From Dromaius novaehollandiae (taxonomy: Eukaryota > Chordata > Aves > Casuariiformes > Dromaiidae), in NCBI RefSeq assembly GCF_036370855.1, contig NC_088098.1, positions 35,343,981 through 35,407,980 on the forward strand: a DNA stretch of 64,000 nucleotides, read 5' to 3'. Below the pieces are notes generated by a model, which did no database searches, was not told where the DNA came from, and worked only from the letters and a program-made list of their open reading frames with translations. This document shows, in pieces, positions 45,159 through 58,380 of the stretch (positions are counted from its first letter, which is position 1; the number at the start of each line of letters is the position of its first letter). Position numbers and translations under genes: made by a program.

Positions 45159-47158
45159 TTTAAGATGTCTTTTTGCCCGGTCTCCCTCTCTCTAACTTCA
45201 CCCCACCAATTATTTAGGGTTTCTACCCAAAGCCACAGCAAGCCATGGCTGTGACCGCGTATCTGTTTGCGTTGCATGTCCTGTCCCCTTCAGCCTTGTC
45301 CTACCTGAGCTGACACGAGGATTTGGCCACAGTCCCCTGCTGTAGGGGGACTGCGTTGGCCCCATACGTGTCTCCTTGGCAGCCCAAGGCTGTGCTGGGG
45401 CTGGGGGAGCCGCCCTGGGCTGAACTGTTCGTGCGATCGCTGTGTCTCCTCCCCCAGCCAAAGTGAGGATTGGAGCTGTCGAAGGAAATTTTGAGCGGCG
45501 CTGTCTGGGGAGCCCCACAGCCCAAGCCGGGGACATCCAGGCTGCCACTGGCCCTGGGGCCACCAGGAAACGCCCTGCCTGTGGGGCTTCACCCACTGGG
45601 CTCAGGCAGCCCCGTGCACTCAGCTCTCCTGCCGGCTCCAGCAGAGACACTTGGGTTTTCAGTGCTTTTGAAAATGAGACTGCTTTATATAGGTTCCTAT
45701 ACACGGATAAAGTAGAATAATAGTATGGCTCCTGCATTTGAAAAGGCTTATCCCCTAGGCAATGCTGAGTGTTGGTGCTCTTCTGCACGCCATTTGAACC
45801 CTCGTATCACATGTTTCCTGGCACGAATTAGAAAAGCTACTCCAAAACTGCACAGCCAAATGCTATTCACGTAAAGGATGGCAGAAGGCTACTAAAACAC
45901 AGTTATCATTCCATAAACATTTTGGTTGTTGCATTTTTTATAACTCTCTGTCACACTGGCGGTATTAGAGAAGCAAGGCAGTCATTCAGAAGGAAGAGCT
46001 TTCATTAGCTCTGATGAATGCTGCTGATTAGGATGAGCCTTGATCCAACGCTAGATACTGATCACAGATAGGATCTTTCCTTAAAAAAATGCAACATAAA
46101 ATGAAAGAACTGAATCCAGCCCCTGGAATCATACCCAGAATATTTGCCTTGGAGTACATGTTTACCTCCTGAGGATTCATGCAGTAATTAGATGAATGTG
46201 CTTAATTAATCACATTTCCTGTGCTGAAGAGGTTTGATGGAAAACATTTGCTTCTATCACTTTATTAAAGCATTATTGCATGTTGTGCTTGTCATGTGTT
46301 CATCACCAGCCTTTTCGCCAATTAATCCTGACAAAATGAAGTTTACCAACAGCAAAGTACGCCAGTGCTTACAGTTGCTTTGCTGTAGCTCTGTGTACAT
46401 GCCTTTATGCCTCTGTGTAATTACTGGGTAATTGAGAGCAGAGTCTGTTTAATCTAAAACTAGATGTGCTAAATATAAACCATATTTGGTGCCTGATTGA
46501 TACTGTTTTAATAACCTTGGTACCATCTACTTTCATGGACATGTAATGCATGATTACCCTTATTTATTGCACATGTTTACTATAAATTTTAAAGTCAAAA
46601 TATAATTTGTTAGCACAGTTAATATAACTATGAAGCAGTTATTGCTTATTTAGTTTTTTTCCCACATGCCATATCTGAACTAAAGCCTAGACATCCCAGA
46701 TCAGAGGCCTGAAGATAGAACCTTAAACCTTCTTGGAGGCACTTAGTAACTGGTCTAGGGTACAAAATCGTTGAGCATCCATCTCCTTGGGGCTGGGGTT
46801 GGTGGGAGCGAGCCGGGGCGTTATCCAGGCTCCAGCAGGGAGACTCAGCCCTGTCCCTGCCTGGGCGCCAGGGCAGAGCTCCCCGGGAGACAGCGACGAT
46901 GGAGGGGAAGGGGAAGACTGAAAATCCTTTAAATACTGTCACTGCTGCTGGGGATCAGGGGCCTCCTCCAGGCACTGGGAGCCTGGCCCCTGCCCCATTT
47001 GCATTTGTTTTCTCTGAGGCCACCAAACAAGGCCGGTGCCAGGCGCTCCCAGTTACTCGCTGCACCACCAGGCCAGAGATCCTCCTGCCTGGGACTCTCC
47101 AGCTCCTGTAAAAGAGTGGCCCAAGCAGGACAGAGGTTGTCCTCAGCCAGTATTTGAT
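45159..47158. other. Non-coding sequence; GC-rich part with a chance long frame
   Basis: The 45210-45788 minus-strand open frame (192 codons) lies in GC-rich DNA, overlaps open frames in other phases on both strands, and shows no recognisable domain, so it is not called. The 46180-46440 stretch is AT-rich and repeat-free with several TAATTA/TTAATTAA words, a texture compatible with conserved regulatory DNA, which cannot be confirmed here. Confidence 0.45.
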
Positions 47159-47225
47159 ATTAAATGACTTAACCATGATTATATAGCAACTCACTGGAAG
47201 AGCTGAGATTAGAGTTAGCAGTTAC
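47159..47225 (-). repeat. Decayed MIR/L2-type tail, minus strand
   Basis: The plus strand reads TTAAATGACTTAACCATG, TATATAGCAACTCACTGGAA and GAGCTGAGATTAGAGTT. In order these match the reverse complement of the MIR/L2 region ('TTAAGTGACTTGCCCAAGGTCACACAGCTAGTAAGTGGCAGAGCTGGGATTAGAAC'). This is the clearest ancient SINE/LINE remnant in the window. Confidence 0.65.
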
Positions 47226-48365
47226 AAACACTGAGTTGCAAAGAGGACAAATTAGATCTCGTTGCCTGCTTCTGAACTAGTCCTTCACTGCTGTGATACC
47301 TAGGCCATCTTTTTAAAGGTTCTTCCATTCATCTATAATACTAGGCATGCAGACAAATGTTAATTCATACAAAGTGGTTTCGCTGTCCTACCAACTTTCC
47401 AGCACTGAGAAGCCTCTTATTGTATAAATAAGCAAGCTGTCAGCAGCGCATAGTCATTAGGAATGGAAATACTTATACCCATAGAAAAATAAAATGCTTA
47501 CTTATTGGTGGGCAATCTGATTTGCTCTTCTCCCTCTGCCTTGCTGCAGGAATTTTGTGTAACGATACAGGTATTTTTATTACTGATGCATGCACAAAAT
47601 TACTTGTACTATTGTACATAGCTAGATACATTTTATATGTAAGTATGCAATTTCCAGCAATTACACAGAGCTACTGCAGTGATAATTTTTAGTCTTGAGA
47701 ACATTTCATTTTTTGTCAAAAACTAAACCTAGATTTGGCTGGAAAATATTTGGCAACAGACTGACATTTTTGATAGAGTGCTTCTGCGTGTATAATGCAG
47801 CTGCTTCCAAAAGTCCAAGTTGCTGTTGGAACACAACTTGGATTGAAAGTTTGCAGCCGGCTCCAGCAATGACTCTGCTATACATGTCCTACCTTGTTAC
47901 CCTGCCTGTCACTCACAGAGTCAGTCCTTCTGCTTTAATAATTTTTTCATAAAAGGGAGATATAGTCCAAAGGGTGGCTGAGTCTCTGTGAAAAAGGAGA
48001 AAGCTAGAGCTGAAGAAGGAAAATGGTGGAGCCATGCCAGTGACCATGCCCTTCCCTTCCCTCGCAGTCGAAGGGTAGGACTGAAATCCTGCTAAGCCCC
48101 TTTGGTTACACATATAGCTGGGCATGCTCTAAAACCTGCGTAAGTCAATAGAAAGCATATCAAAACCCTTGGTGAGTTTGATAAAAGCCTCTTCTAGGGT
48201 TGGGGTTCGAAGGTCTATCTGCAGGTGCAGTACCCCGCAGTTAGTATTTCTAAATCAAGCAAAAGTGCACAGCCTACTGTCAACATCTTGTTAACTCCTG
48301 GAAATATCTTAGAATACCCTGGAAATACCTTGGATAGACAAAGTATCCAAGAAATGGTAAATACC
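47226..48365. other. Unique non-coding sequence, no gene recognised
   Basis: The repeat fragment above may run on to about 47290. Otherwise nothing recognised. Confidence 0.5.
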
Positions 48366-48415
48366 TCCCTCTGAAGTGAATGGGAATCAGAAATGCCTGA
48401 GGGAAAAATTCAACC
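48366..48415. repeat. 'CTGAAGTGAATGGGAATC' motif copy
   Basis: CTCCCTCTGAAGTGAATGGGAATCAG, then GCCTGAGGGAAAAATTCAACCC. This resembles an arm of the recurring motif (CTCCCATTGAAGTCAATGGG...). Confidence 0.4.
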
Positions 48416-49172
48416 CATGGTCTAACAGGGAGAGAGCCAGGCTTATTTGTAATACAAGTAATAGGGGAACACAGTAGAAGCTGTATCAGCTCTTTCAGAC
48501 CAGATAATTATTGTTTAAAAAAATCAGAAGAATCAACAAAAAAGGAAATGTCCTAACTTTTTTCTTCTTTCCTAAAATTCTCCAGCTTCTTCACGAAGTG
48601 ACCATGCTGGATCTCTCTCCAGCACAGGCTGCCATTTGGCAGAAATAAGGCAGAGACAGGGGGCTGGTGTGGTCTCCGGACTAGTGAAGAATATGGGTGG
48701 TGCTAATTAAAGATGCATTCAAGAAAAAGTAGTAACTTCACATTCGCTATGCTCTGCTCCAGGACAAGAAAAGCAAATGCAGCGGTAAACAGCAAGAGAG
48801 AAAGGGAGGTTAATTGGAAGCAAGAAAGGTGGAAAATACCAGTGCCAAGGCTGGGATGAGAAAACCCGGCGATCACCATGGATGCCGTTAGTGAGGAAGC
48901 CGGGAAGGAGCTCGCATGCCCCTTCGGGTCCCCACTGAAGAAAGCACTGAAGGGTGTGTTCAGAATGGTGCAGGTACCTACACACGTCCTTTGCTGGAGA
49001 AGGTGTCCCTGAACATCGCACCGCTGCTGTCTGCGCTCACGTGCCTGGCGCCATCCCCCTCTGACAGCGGGACGCCTGTGCACGCACCTGTTCTCTTCGT
49101 ATGTAAAAAAAAGCCTTTTGCAGGAATCCAAAAGGGGCCACAGGGCTGGGCTCTCCCCCCTCTTCCTGCAGG
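48416..49172. other. Unique non-coding sequence, no gene recognised
   Basis: No gene recognised. Open frames at 48703-49131 (minus) and 48916-49233 (plus) overlap and lack recognisable features. Confidence 0.5.
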
Positions 49173-49208
49173 CTTTTTCTTTTTTTTTCTTTTTCTTTCT
49201 TTCTTTTT
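49173..49208. repeat. T-rich (CTTT)n tract
   Basis: T-rich tract with CTTT units; a simple repeat without flanking duplication. Confidence 0.9.
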
Positions 49209-50164
49209 CATATTGTACGGTAACTACAATTAAACCTTTCTTGGCACGGCATTTCGTTTGAGAGCTCTTTGCCTGTATGACTGCTCTGCATCCCTGTGTG
49301 AACTTCTTGATGTTTCATTACACAAATAGGCTTCATTTGCAGAAATGACGCCCTGCTGGGAAAAATCAAACGCTTCAATTACAGGTATTCGGCAGGGGGC
49401 AATCTGTCCTGAGGGAGCGAGAGCAGGGGCCAAGGCCTGCCCACAGCCTGCGGACCAGAGCAATTGCTCTGAGAGAAGAATTTATTTTTAAAAGCCTATT
49501 TTTTAAAAAAAGGCTGCTAAGTCTAAGAGGAAAAACAGTAATTGCTCAAGGACGGCCCAAGCCTCAGAAAGCCAAGGGCGCCAGTTCTGCCTGAGCCGGC
49601 AGCAGGGAGATCTTGCACAGCAGTCCCTGAAGCAAGGTCTGAGGTTGTCTGCAAGCACCCCCAGGTTCATGAGCCAGCTTTCCTGCCTGTGATGTGCCTG
49701 GGCTTAAAATCTCACAAAAACTACCTGCGATGAGTGGAGGGGGTGCAGCTGTGGGGTTCACGACAACAAATGCATCAGCAGCAGGGACTTTGTGGCACCT
49801 CCCGTTCTCGCTCCCTCCTGCCGGAGAACACGTCAGTTTTGGGGCACTGCAGGGTTCTTGTGTTTGACACAGACTGAGCTGGGCAAACTAATCGTGAGAG
49901 TCCTTGGAGGAACATCAACAAATCTCCCCCCCACACACACCTTCCTTTCTTCTCCCTGTTTTATGCTATCGGGGCTGGAAGTATTTTGTCACCTGGGGTG
50001 GGATTCATCTAACCGAAGTCAGACATTTACAGTGGGGTCTGTATCTGGGCTTGCTAAATCTCCACCATGGTCAGTGGAGAGACGTGGACACTTGTAGGGC
50101 TCATCTTGTCCTAAAGGCGGTCTCTAACACAGGTCAGATGAGCTGTGCCCTAAAAGTGTCCATT
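49209..50164. other. Unique non-coding sequence, no gene recognised
   Basis: The 49225-49420 stretch has the non-repetitive, moderately AT-rich texture of a possible conserved element. A short CA run lies near 49929-49940. No gene seen. Confidence 0.45.
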
Positions 50165-50200
50165 TCTTTCCATTGATTTTGAAGGGAACCCAGAGCTACT
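50165..50200. repeat. 'CCATTGATTTTGAAGGGAA' motif copy
   Basis: CTTTCCATTGATTTTGAAGGGAACC resembles the core of the recurring motif. The preceding 200 bases (49990-50160) may belong to the same older repeat, but this cannot be established by eye. Confidence 0.35.
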
Positions 50201-50876
50201 GGCCCAGATGTGATACCTGCCGTGTCTGAATTTTGGTGAGAGGAATCCACACCGAAGTCCTTAGCCTTTGAGTCTTAGCAAAATACCTGCACTCGCTGCT
50301 GGTGCAATATACAGATTTACGCATGCAGTGTGATTGTCATTGGGATTTTGTGATTCTCAGGTAGGAGCAACTTTATGTGTCAAGGTCATAGCTCACTTTC
50401 CTGCATATAAGTATTAGCCAAGGAAGAAAAAACAAGTTAAACCTTGGCCTTCTGATATTAAGCCTCACCAAGCCCATAATCCTTCTTTTCCAGTAGTAAT
50501 ACAGCATATTTTCATTAGTGCTTAGTGTGAAGAAATCTAGCTCATCAGCCCACAGAGGCTAGTAGTGCTAATACGCACAGGGTCGTGGCGTATAAATACT
50601 CAGACTGAACAAACGCAATCTGCTGTGCTAATTGTCCCTTCAACAAACACAATAACGATTAGTCCAAATCCTGCCCAGGTCAGCCGAGACTGAAAGTGGT
50701 TCCCAGGGGTTGGCTGCTGGGTAAGAAGCAGTCTCATCGCCCCCATATATTTGCTACAAAGAAAGGCAATAAAATGCACAAATGCAATTGTACGGGGCGT
50801 CCCTTAGGAGCACCTTGCAAGGCAATCAGGGACTGAATTAATAGGAGTAAATACTCCAGTGATGGGTGATAGATAG
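50201..50876. other. Unique non-coding sequence, no gene recognised
   Basis: Nothing recognised. Confidence 0.5.
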
Positions 50877-50965
50877 TTACAGAATAGATCCTGTAGATAA
50901 CAGATTATGTATAGATATAGATTATGTAGATTGTAGATTATATATAACCATATATATGGATTAGA
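50877..50965. repeat. Degenerate GATA/TAGA microsatellite
   Basis: Repeated ATAGAT, GTAGAT and ATTATGTAGAT words. It contains a perfect 12-base palindrome, CCATATATATGG, at 50948-50959. Probably an old, eroded tetranucleotide repeat. Confidence 0.85.
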
Positions 50966-51639
50966 TAGCTATAGTCTGAGTTGTGGAGCTGATCAAGGGT
51001 GGCCACTGCCGCTGCCTTGTGAGCATAACCAGTATTCTGCAGCTGGCAGAGGCTGCTGCTATTTATCCCTGCATCTCGTTTGTGCGAGGGAGACTCCATA
51101 TGCCACCGGTGAGAAACAGGAGCCTTGCACAAGCGATAGAAGTGCTGCAAAAAGCCAACCGCTTTAAATTAAGCAGAGAGGAACAGCGTGCCGTTTCGCA
51201 GTGCGGCACCCGTTCACGCCGTACAAGCAAAGCAGGCGCCAGCGGGAGGTACAACCAGGCGCTATAGGAGGACCAGGGGCACACACGCCGGCTTAGCAGC
51301 TACTCATGCCCTAAGGATTTTCTGTGCCCCAAGGAACAGCTGCTGTTGCACCAGGAAGCCAAGGCAAATTGTCCATTTCAGGATTTTCCAAAGAAATAAG
51401 AAAATGCAAGGAGTCTGCTGGCTGAGCTGGAGGGGACTCCATGAATTTTGCGCCCCGAGGACTTTTGCATGCCGGGTCCTTCGACAAATAAAATGCTTCA
51501 TTTTGGATAAACAAAATGCATTTGTTCCACTGCAAGAACAATCACAAAGAAAACCGTAACATTTTTTTTGGCTCAACTTGAGCTGAAAATATAATTGCTT
51601 TCTTTTTTTTCTTTTTCTTGTCCCTCCCGCACATGAAAA
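50966..51639. other. Unique non-coding sequence, no gene recognised
   Basis: Moderate CpG content near 51185-51290. Open frames on both strands are short and unrecognised. Confidence 0.5.
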
Positions 51640-51770
51640 GCCCGCTCTTTGCGGAGCTCTGCTCTCACCGCCATCCCGTCCCGAGCAGGCAGAGGTGAGC
51701 ACCGAGCGCTGCGGCAGCTGAGCCGCTCCGAAAGCCATGCCGTGCCGCGGGGGGCCGTGCTTCCCAGGTC
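51640..51770. promoter_or_regulatory. Small CpG-rich cluster
   Basis: About 14 CpG sites in 130 bases (for example CCATCCCGTCCCGAGC and GCCGTGCCGCGGGG). Short of island length. A minus-strand open frame over it is compositional. Confidence 0.35.
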
Positions 51771-54700
51771 ATGAGGAGGGCAGCAAAGAGATAACCAAAA
51801 AGAAACGCTGCTCAATTCGATTGCTGCTACATCTCACTGCAAAGATGTGATTTTTGGGGCTGCACTTGTGCATCAACATTTAGCTGTACAAGGATGAAAA
51901 GTTAACATATTCACATATTCACTAGGCCCTATTATCATATTACATGTATAATTTATAAGATTTTAAGATTAGACTGATTTCTGCTTTTTTTTTTAACTAC
52001 AGACATTTTGTGATTTAACTTAATTTGTCTGTTCTTTGGGTAAAGTAGTAAAATCCCTTAGCTCAATTTTAATCCAAATAATTCCCTTGTCACCAACTGA
52101 ATCAGATGATATTAGAATACTTAAATCATTATTTTTATAACTGAAGTCAACAAATAAGTCAAACCTGAAAATAAAGCTCCTGTACCAAGTGGCTCCTTTT
52201 GAACAAGGCCACGATAGATTGGCAGATTTGATGCAGGAATCGGGTGTCTTTGAAACTGTGCTTGCAAATCAGAGTGAGAGTCCAAGCAGGCAGCTCTGCA
52301 CATGGGGAAAGTGCTGATATAAATGTGAACTAAGGAGAAAGCTTGCAAATGCTCCTCGTTTGTCATTCTTGTTCCTCTGTCGGACTTAACTTACTGGGTG
52401 TAGGTATGCACACCTTAACAAGGAATCTAAGCGTCACATTAAAGGCAATAGTCTAAGGACAGGTCTACGCCAATGGACTGAGTGAAACCAATCAGGAGGC
52501 CTGCTTAAAAACCACGAGATTTAGAACAAAATACATCTTGTTGCCTTTTCCCTTTCCTTTGACTATTTTTGGGGATTCTTGCTGCACCACTTGAAAGCCA
52601 CAGACCTGTCCATTTTCGGTGCAAGCTGAAACTCTTCTATAATTCATTATTTTGCAGCACCAGAAAAGCACCAAGCAGTGGATGAGACTTGCATTAAATC
52701 AAAAGAGTCCCAAATGTCTGGAGCAGCCCTGGGGGAAGGTGCAGTGGGGCAGATGCTGCTGTGTGGGCAGCAAGATCCAGCCAGGCCCCAGCGAGATTTC
52801 GGGTATTCGACCCACCTGGCCCTCGTGGGGGAAGACTGAGCGCGTTGCAGCACCAACACGTTTGCCCACCTCTGCTGCAGGTGAGGGATTAAATCTAGCC
52901 TCACTCGCGGTCCGAAAGCCGCAGCTGGCATCCGCGGCGTGACCGCGTGGCTGCGTCTCAGCGTGGCTGCAGTCACACGAGGCGCACGGGCTAAGGGATT
53001 TAGAAGATCTTCCCCACTTTCTGTGACTTTGCTGCTGGGAGACCAGGTTGGCTGAAGGCAGGCAGCAGGGCGACGTGATAAGCAGAGATTTGCCTCCCGC
53101 TCTTCTGTCCTCGTGCCGAGCGGCTGCTGCAGAGCCCAGGTTTCAGGCAGCCGCGGTGCAGAGGCTCTTTCTTCATGAAAGAGAAGCAGAAGGTAGGAAA
53201 GGGAAAAAGAAATATATACAGGAGGGAATGACTTGACTGGGAGCCGTTTCATGCTGATTACTGCCCCGCAGCAGCAGGAGGTCATGAATTCCTAAATTAC
53301 AGAGGGCAAGAAATCTTCGAAACAACTCAAATAATTTCTGATTAATTTATAGACTAATAAGTTGCAATCCACCCCAATTGACTATTTTTATTTGGGTTTA
53401 TTTGAAGCAGTGGCTTCATGGCTGACATAATTTTGTTTCCAGCATTTTTTTCTTCCCTGTTTTTCAGGGTGATGACTGCTTTAGGGGGAGATTTGTCTGC
53501 GCTCTGTGAGAGCACAGGCGGCAGCCCCCTCGGGCTGGCTGCTAGGACCTTCCAGGCAAGGAAGGAAACTGGTCTTGGGACCACCGAACAGTTCAAATCC
53601 ATTCTGACCTTAGAGCAGATACAGTGAATCCAAATAACCAAACACAAAGAAAAATTCTCCTGGAAGCAATGAAGAGAGAGGATAAACCGCAGCATTTAAA
53701 TGGCTGCTGGGGTGTGCAATGCGTGGCAGAGGACAAAATGAACTAATTAGCTGATGTGCAAATGAACCAGCACTTCATATGCTCTCACGTCTCGCCTGTG
53801 TTTGATAACTGTGCTCTTGCTCTTTCTTGCTGTATCCAGGAGCCAAGCAGGTTATTCCCAGGATATGCTTTAAAAGGGGTTCAAAACAGGAGAAGCTGCA
53901 GGCAGAGCAGGGCAGGACCAGAGCGCTGAGCCTGCGGGGAGGCAGGAGGTAGATGCTTTGGTGGGTGCAGCAGGCACTTGGGTAACACTTTTGGCCAGCC
54001 CATGCTATGAGGTGCTTCTCGCAACTTATTGCACAGCTGCAGAGCGGTTTGGAAGGGTAAATCAGGAAATGCTCTTGTAAACAAGTGAGGCTCATTAGGA
54101 GGCTGAAACTTTTATGGTGGAGGGTTTTAATTAGCTATTGAGCAGGACAAATACTTTTTCATAAGCCAAGCAGAGGAAGCCATCTCTAGCTGTAAGGCAG
54201 AGCTGCTTTTGCACATTGCTTGTTGAACAGTCAATTGCTATTTTAAACCTAATCCTAAGTTATAAGCCCCATATTATAAATAAAGCAGGAATTAGCAGAG
54301 CATATGGGACCTAATAAACACAATATTCATAGGATTTGGTGGTAAATATTAAGGTCTGATCCTGCTGGCCTTTCCCTTATCAGCAATGTCATTGATATTC
54401 CATGCATTCATGTGAAAAGGCCTATTTTAGAGAAGGAAAATAGCTGTGAGGATAAGCTACAGGTAAAGGAGCATGGAAATGATCCAGTCCTTAAGAGATG
54501 ACTTGTGATTTTGAATGTCCATGTTCTTGGGTGCCCAAAAAAAACCTCATCAGAAACTGACAGAGGTTGGGTTTTCCTAACTTCCCATAGAAAGTCAGAA
54601 TTCAAGACATCCACAGCCATGACTCAAAAATTTTCCCCCTCCATTTTTGGGGAGCTTTAGCCTATAGTGGAAGCTTACTGCCACATCACCTTCACAAAGA

Positions 54701-55299
54701 TGGCAGTACTCAAGAAGAAAAAAATAAACATTTAGCATAAACAACATTTACATTACCACTTAGCACTAGATAACATGAAAACCCAGAATAGAACAGCACC
54801 AAGCTCTGGTGTTACTGGTATTTTGATACCTGTGACAATGTGAAAAACTTTCAAATATTTGGAGCCAAAATTGAAGCTTGAACTTTTCTATAATTAAAAT
54901 GCATGCATCTTGATGAGGAAACATGTATTCGTAAGTCGTTAATGTTATCAGTGCAGAGGAAGGGATAAACATTAGACTCTTGGTCTTGCCCTTCTACAGC
55001 CAAGCCGTGAAAGCATTCATGCTAGAGCCGGACCGTTCATATGAGCAGATCTTATGAAAAGAGAAGTTACAGATGTTTCGTGCCCACCTCGCCTGTCCCT
55101 GTACGTTCACACGCGTGCTTCGTTCTGAGCATCAGGGCAGAAATACCAGGATTAGACCTTTGTTCCTGAACCAGCCGTAAAGACCATTAACTCGATCTGT
55201 CATCACTGGATGCCCATTCTCAGCTGATCTGGTCGATTTCTAGCGGATTAACCCAAATACATCAGCTGTTAGAATAAACCAGAAACCTCTGACCAGAAG
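51771..55299. other. Non-coding sequence; longest open frame judged spurious
   Basis: The longest open frame in the window (212 codons, minus strand, 52647-53285) lies in GC-rich sequence. It has no domain, repeats or signal that I recognise, and its start region is followed by low-similarity Arg/Pro/Ser/Ala-rich sequence. Chance is the simplest reading. The 53310-53430 stretch is AT-rich and repeat-free and could be a conserved element. Nothing else seen. Confidence 0.45.
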
Positions 55300-55460
55300 C
55301 GTGTGGAGGGAGAGGCCGCATGGCACACAGGCAACCCTGCGCCTCCGCCTTGCGCTTCCCGAAACGCTGAGCTGCGGCGGGCACGTATTGATCGCAAACG
55401 TGATAACAGCTGTAACCCAGACGCACCGATCTATCGTCTGCGCTGCTGACGGCCGGCTAA
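55300..55460. promoter_or_regulatory. Small CpG-rich cluster
   Basis: About 17 CpG sites in 160 bases, mixed with AT-rich words, so GC content is moderate. It could be a regulatory patch or unmethylated sequence. There is no promoter motif around it. Confidence 0.3.
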
Positions 55461-58380
55461 GAACAATAATCACACTTGCTGTGCTGGGAAAATAACAGGC
55501 TTCAGCTCCGACCTTCGCTCTGAGGACCCCGTGTTGCTTAGATGTTGGCTCTGTGAAGATGTTGCAAATCTCTGAGCAGTGTGAAATCCCCCAAGTTGCC
55601 CTCAGAGCACCTGCGTGTGAATTTTATTTAATATAGCTGGGGCATCCCTGTGCTGTAGTGATACTAGGTGACCGGGAAGCTGAGCATCAGTCAGGGCAGC
55701 TGCAAAGCTGCTCTTCCCCTTCACTAGTCCTGATAGCTTGACCCTAGCCCAGTCCCCTAAAAGATGAGGCCTTTTCATTTATATACCCACAGCTTTTTAA
55801 ATTGCAGCAGGAGGCTTGTGTCTGTATCAGCCGTCTTTCAGGGCAGGCTGCCAGCACTAGGCAGCTCACGCTGCTGCCTGCCCGTGTTCCCCCGCTGCTC
55901 TGGAAAGCGTTTGCTGGGCTCGCGCACAAACATACTGTTCGGTGTAATAGTGGCTAATTGTTTCCAAGAATGAGACAGCGCCCCGTGGGATCCTTTGGGC
56001 CGCTCCTCCTGCTCGCATGCCTTCCCCAGCGCCAGCCCAGCCCGCACGACCCACAGCCCCGGTGCTCGGCCAAGGCCTCCAGTTGCACCCTTTCTGCTTT
56101 TGTGCCTGAGCTAAGCCAGAAAAGGAGTGGGCAAGCCAAAAAGCCTGTGTAAAGCCACCAAACAAGCTCCCTAGATGGGAGCAACCGGTCTATACACACA
56201 TGGAGCTCACTCGGTGACAGCGTGCAGGTTCAGTCACATACGTGCCTGTGTCATGCAACAGCTATAGAGCTAGCACCTTCTTGATCATGTCGTGGTCCTA
56301 AAAATGCCACCACGGGCCTGATGACTGCTGAGCGCCCTGCTGTACACCTCAGCAGTCACTGGGCTCCCAGCACAGACGCTGCTGTGCCGGTGCTGGTGCC
56401 GCTTTGCTTTCCCAGCACGCCAGGCCAGGGGTGACCCGATGCCTTGTCACCTCAGAAGATGCTTTGTGTGGCACAGTGCTGCCGCAGGGTGGAGGTGGGA
56501 CCTGCTCTAGAGGTCCTGGAGCCCACTTCTAGGGACTTTAATCAGTTTAATCAAAGTCCTGCCTATTTTCAGCTTTAATGCTTAGCACATAGCTCTCCCC
56601 ATCACTAAGATTTATCATGCAATTTTTCACTGAGGCCTTTGTGATTTAAAATGCATGCATTTGGCCAGCGATCTATCTGACACTGAAGTGACATATCTGC
56701 TTGTTATTAGCTCTGCATGCTGGGTTACACTGCACCCACTGGTGCTGTTCTGTACAGTATTCAGCAGGCTGCAGCCCTAATACCTAAGTGGGGCTTGCCT
56801 TGGAGCAGACTTTGCTGCAGTCCAGTATTTCAAAGTGATTCAGGTAGAAATATCAACTATTCATCTTCCACAGACCAGGCATAAAGCCAGATGTATAAGG
56901 GGGAAATGCTAATAAACCCAAGAAGTTCTGTTCCTAAACAGAAACCCACTTCCAAAATGCAGTGGGCTATTGATCGATGGTTTGGGCTCATTTTCAGAGA
57001 GTGCTCTGGGAGAATACTGATCTCTAGGGCTTTCAGTAAGAAATGTAGTACAGCGGGGCCAATTTTCTTTTAAGGGTGCATGAGAGTGCCAGGATTGCAG
57101 CACATAAAGGAGAGCAGAATAGGTTCTGCAGGCTTCATCAAGCATGAAACGAAACAAAACCAATGTCTCTTAAGAAGAAAGTGAAAATATTTTGCCATGC
57201 ATTTTTAATGCAATCCATTATTGAAAAGAGATATTATTCATAACACTTTCAATTGCCATACAGAAAGTAAGACTCATTACCAAAAGACTGATCCACTTAA
57301 AAATCTGCTTACCAGGTTGTTGTCTTAGGTGTGAAGGTAATAGGAAGATATTTTTCCTGGTTATATTCCTTTTATAAATCTGATCAATGGGATGCTACTG
57401 GCTCTGAAGGGTGTTTAAATACAGTTCTGCCCACAGAGGTAGCAACTAATCTTTGACAGGAAAACCACTGACAATTTTAACTGGAATTTCAGTTCAAGGA
57501 AATAAAAGGTATTGTCTATCTCCAAACGGTATTTGTACCAAGAGGCACTACTCTAGTATTTCTGCTCAAGACTGAATAACTTACAGTTGCCAAAAAGGAA
57601 CAGCAGCAGATTATTCTTTTCCATTCTTTTACATTATGTAAGTTAAATGAACTAGTGATGTCAGAATGTGCTCGTGGGACATATGTATTTAATTTGTATG
57701 TACTAACGCATGTCTCCCCTCATCTGTGCAATCAATCCCATGTGTCCTCTGCTGCGACTCGTTGATACCTGTTCTTCTCAGGTACACAGTGAAGTAAAAA
57801 AAAGTTAAATAATTACTTTCTCACAGAGCGTTTTGAACTGGGGAATGAAAACTTTCTTCAGTGCTAGTGTCTGGGCATATACAAGAAGGCATATGTGGCC
57901 TGCCCCCTCAAAACCCGCCTTGTCTTCTGCAATAACTGCACCAGCAAGGTTAATCCTCCTAGGCTGTACCATTTTGTGTGTTCTATTAAAACTTGCTTTC
58001 CTGTAAGTGACAATTCAAATTTTGGACAGGCTGCAGGGTAGTGTGTGGATAACAGTGTCCATCAGGCAGATACAGTGGGCAGATTAATAATTTGCAAGTG
58101 GTGGGTCTCAGCTCCAAGTGATCCAGCTACCTGTGCTCCAGAGCACCTCGGCACAGGCAGATGCTTCAGCACTCCTCTCCATCAACTGCACATCGGCCAG
58201 CGGCTAGCAGCCCGGGATGAGACCCAGGCTGAGCTGTTTCTTTTTCTCCTGAACTTAGATGATAGCTTGAATATGATACTTTGTCCTTACTTTGGAGGTA
58301 GATTGATTTTTTCAGATCTCATTTAGGTCATTTGGGGCAAAAGAGTGGGGACAGTCTGGTTTCTCACACTGACACAAGCC
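55461..58380. other. Unique non-coding sequence, no gene recognised
   Basis: No gene recognised. 56560-56740 and 57170-57300 are repeat-free, AT-rich stretches with words such as ATGCATGCATTT and ATTTTTAATGCAATC, compatible with conserved regulatory DNA but unproven. Confidence 0.5.

Noticed and set aside
45210-45788. 192-codon open frame, minus strand
   Set aside because: GC-rich local composition, overlapping frames in other phases, no recognisable protein features.
52647-53285. 212-codon open frame, minus strand, longest in the window
   Set aside because: No domain, signal or repeat structure recognised; Arg/Pro/Ser/Ala-rich composition follows from the GC content.
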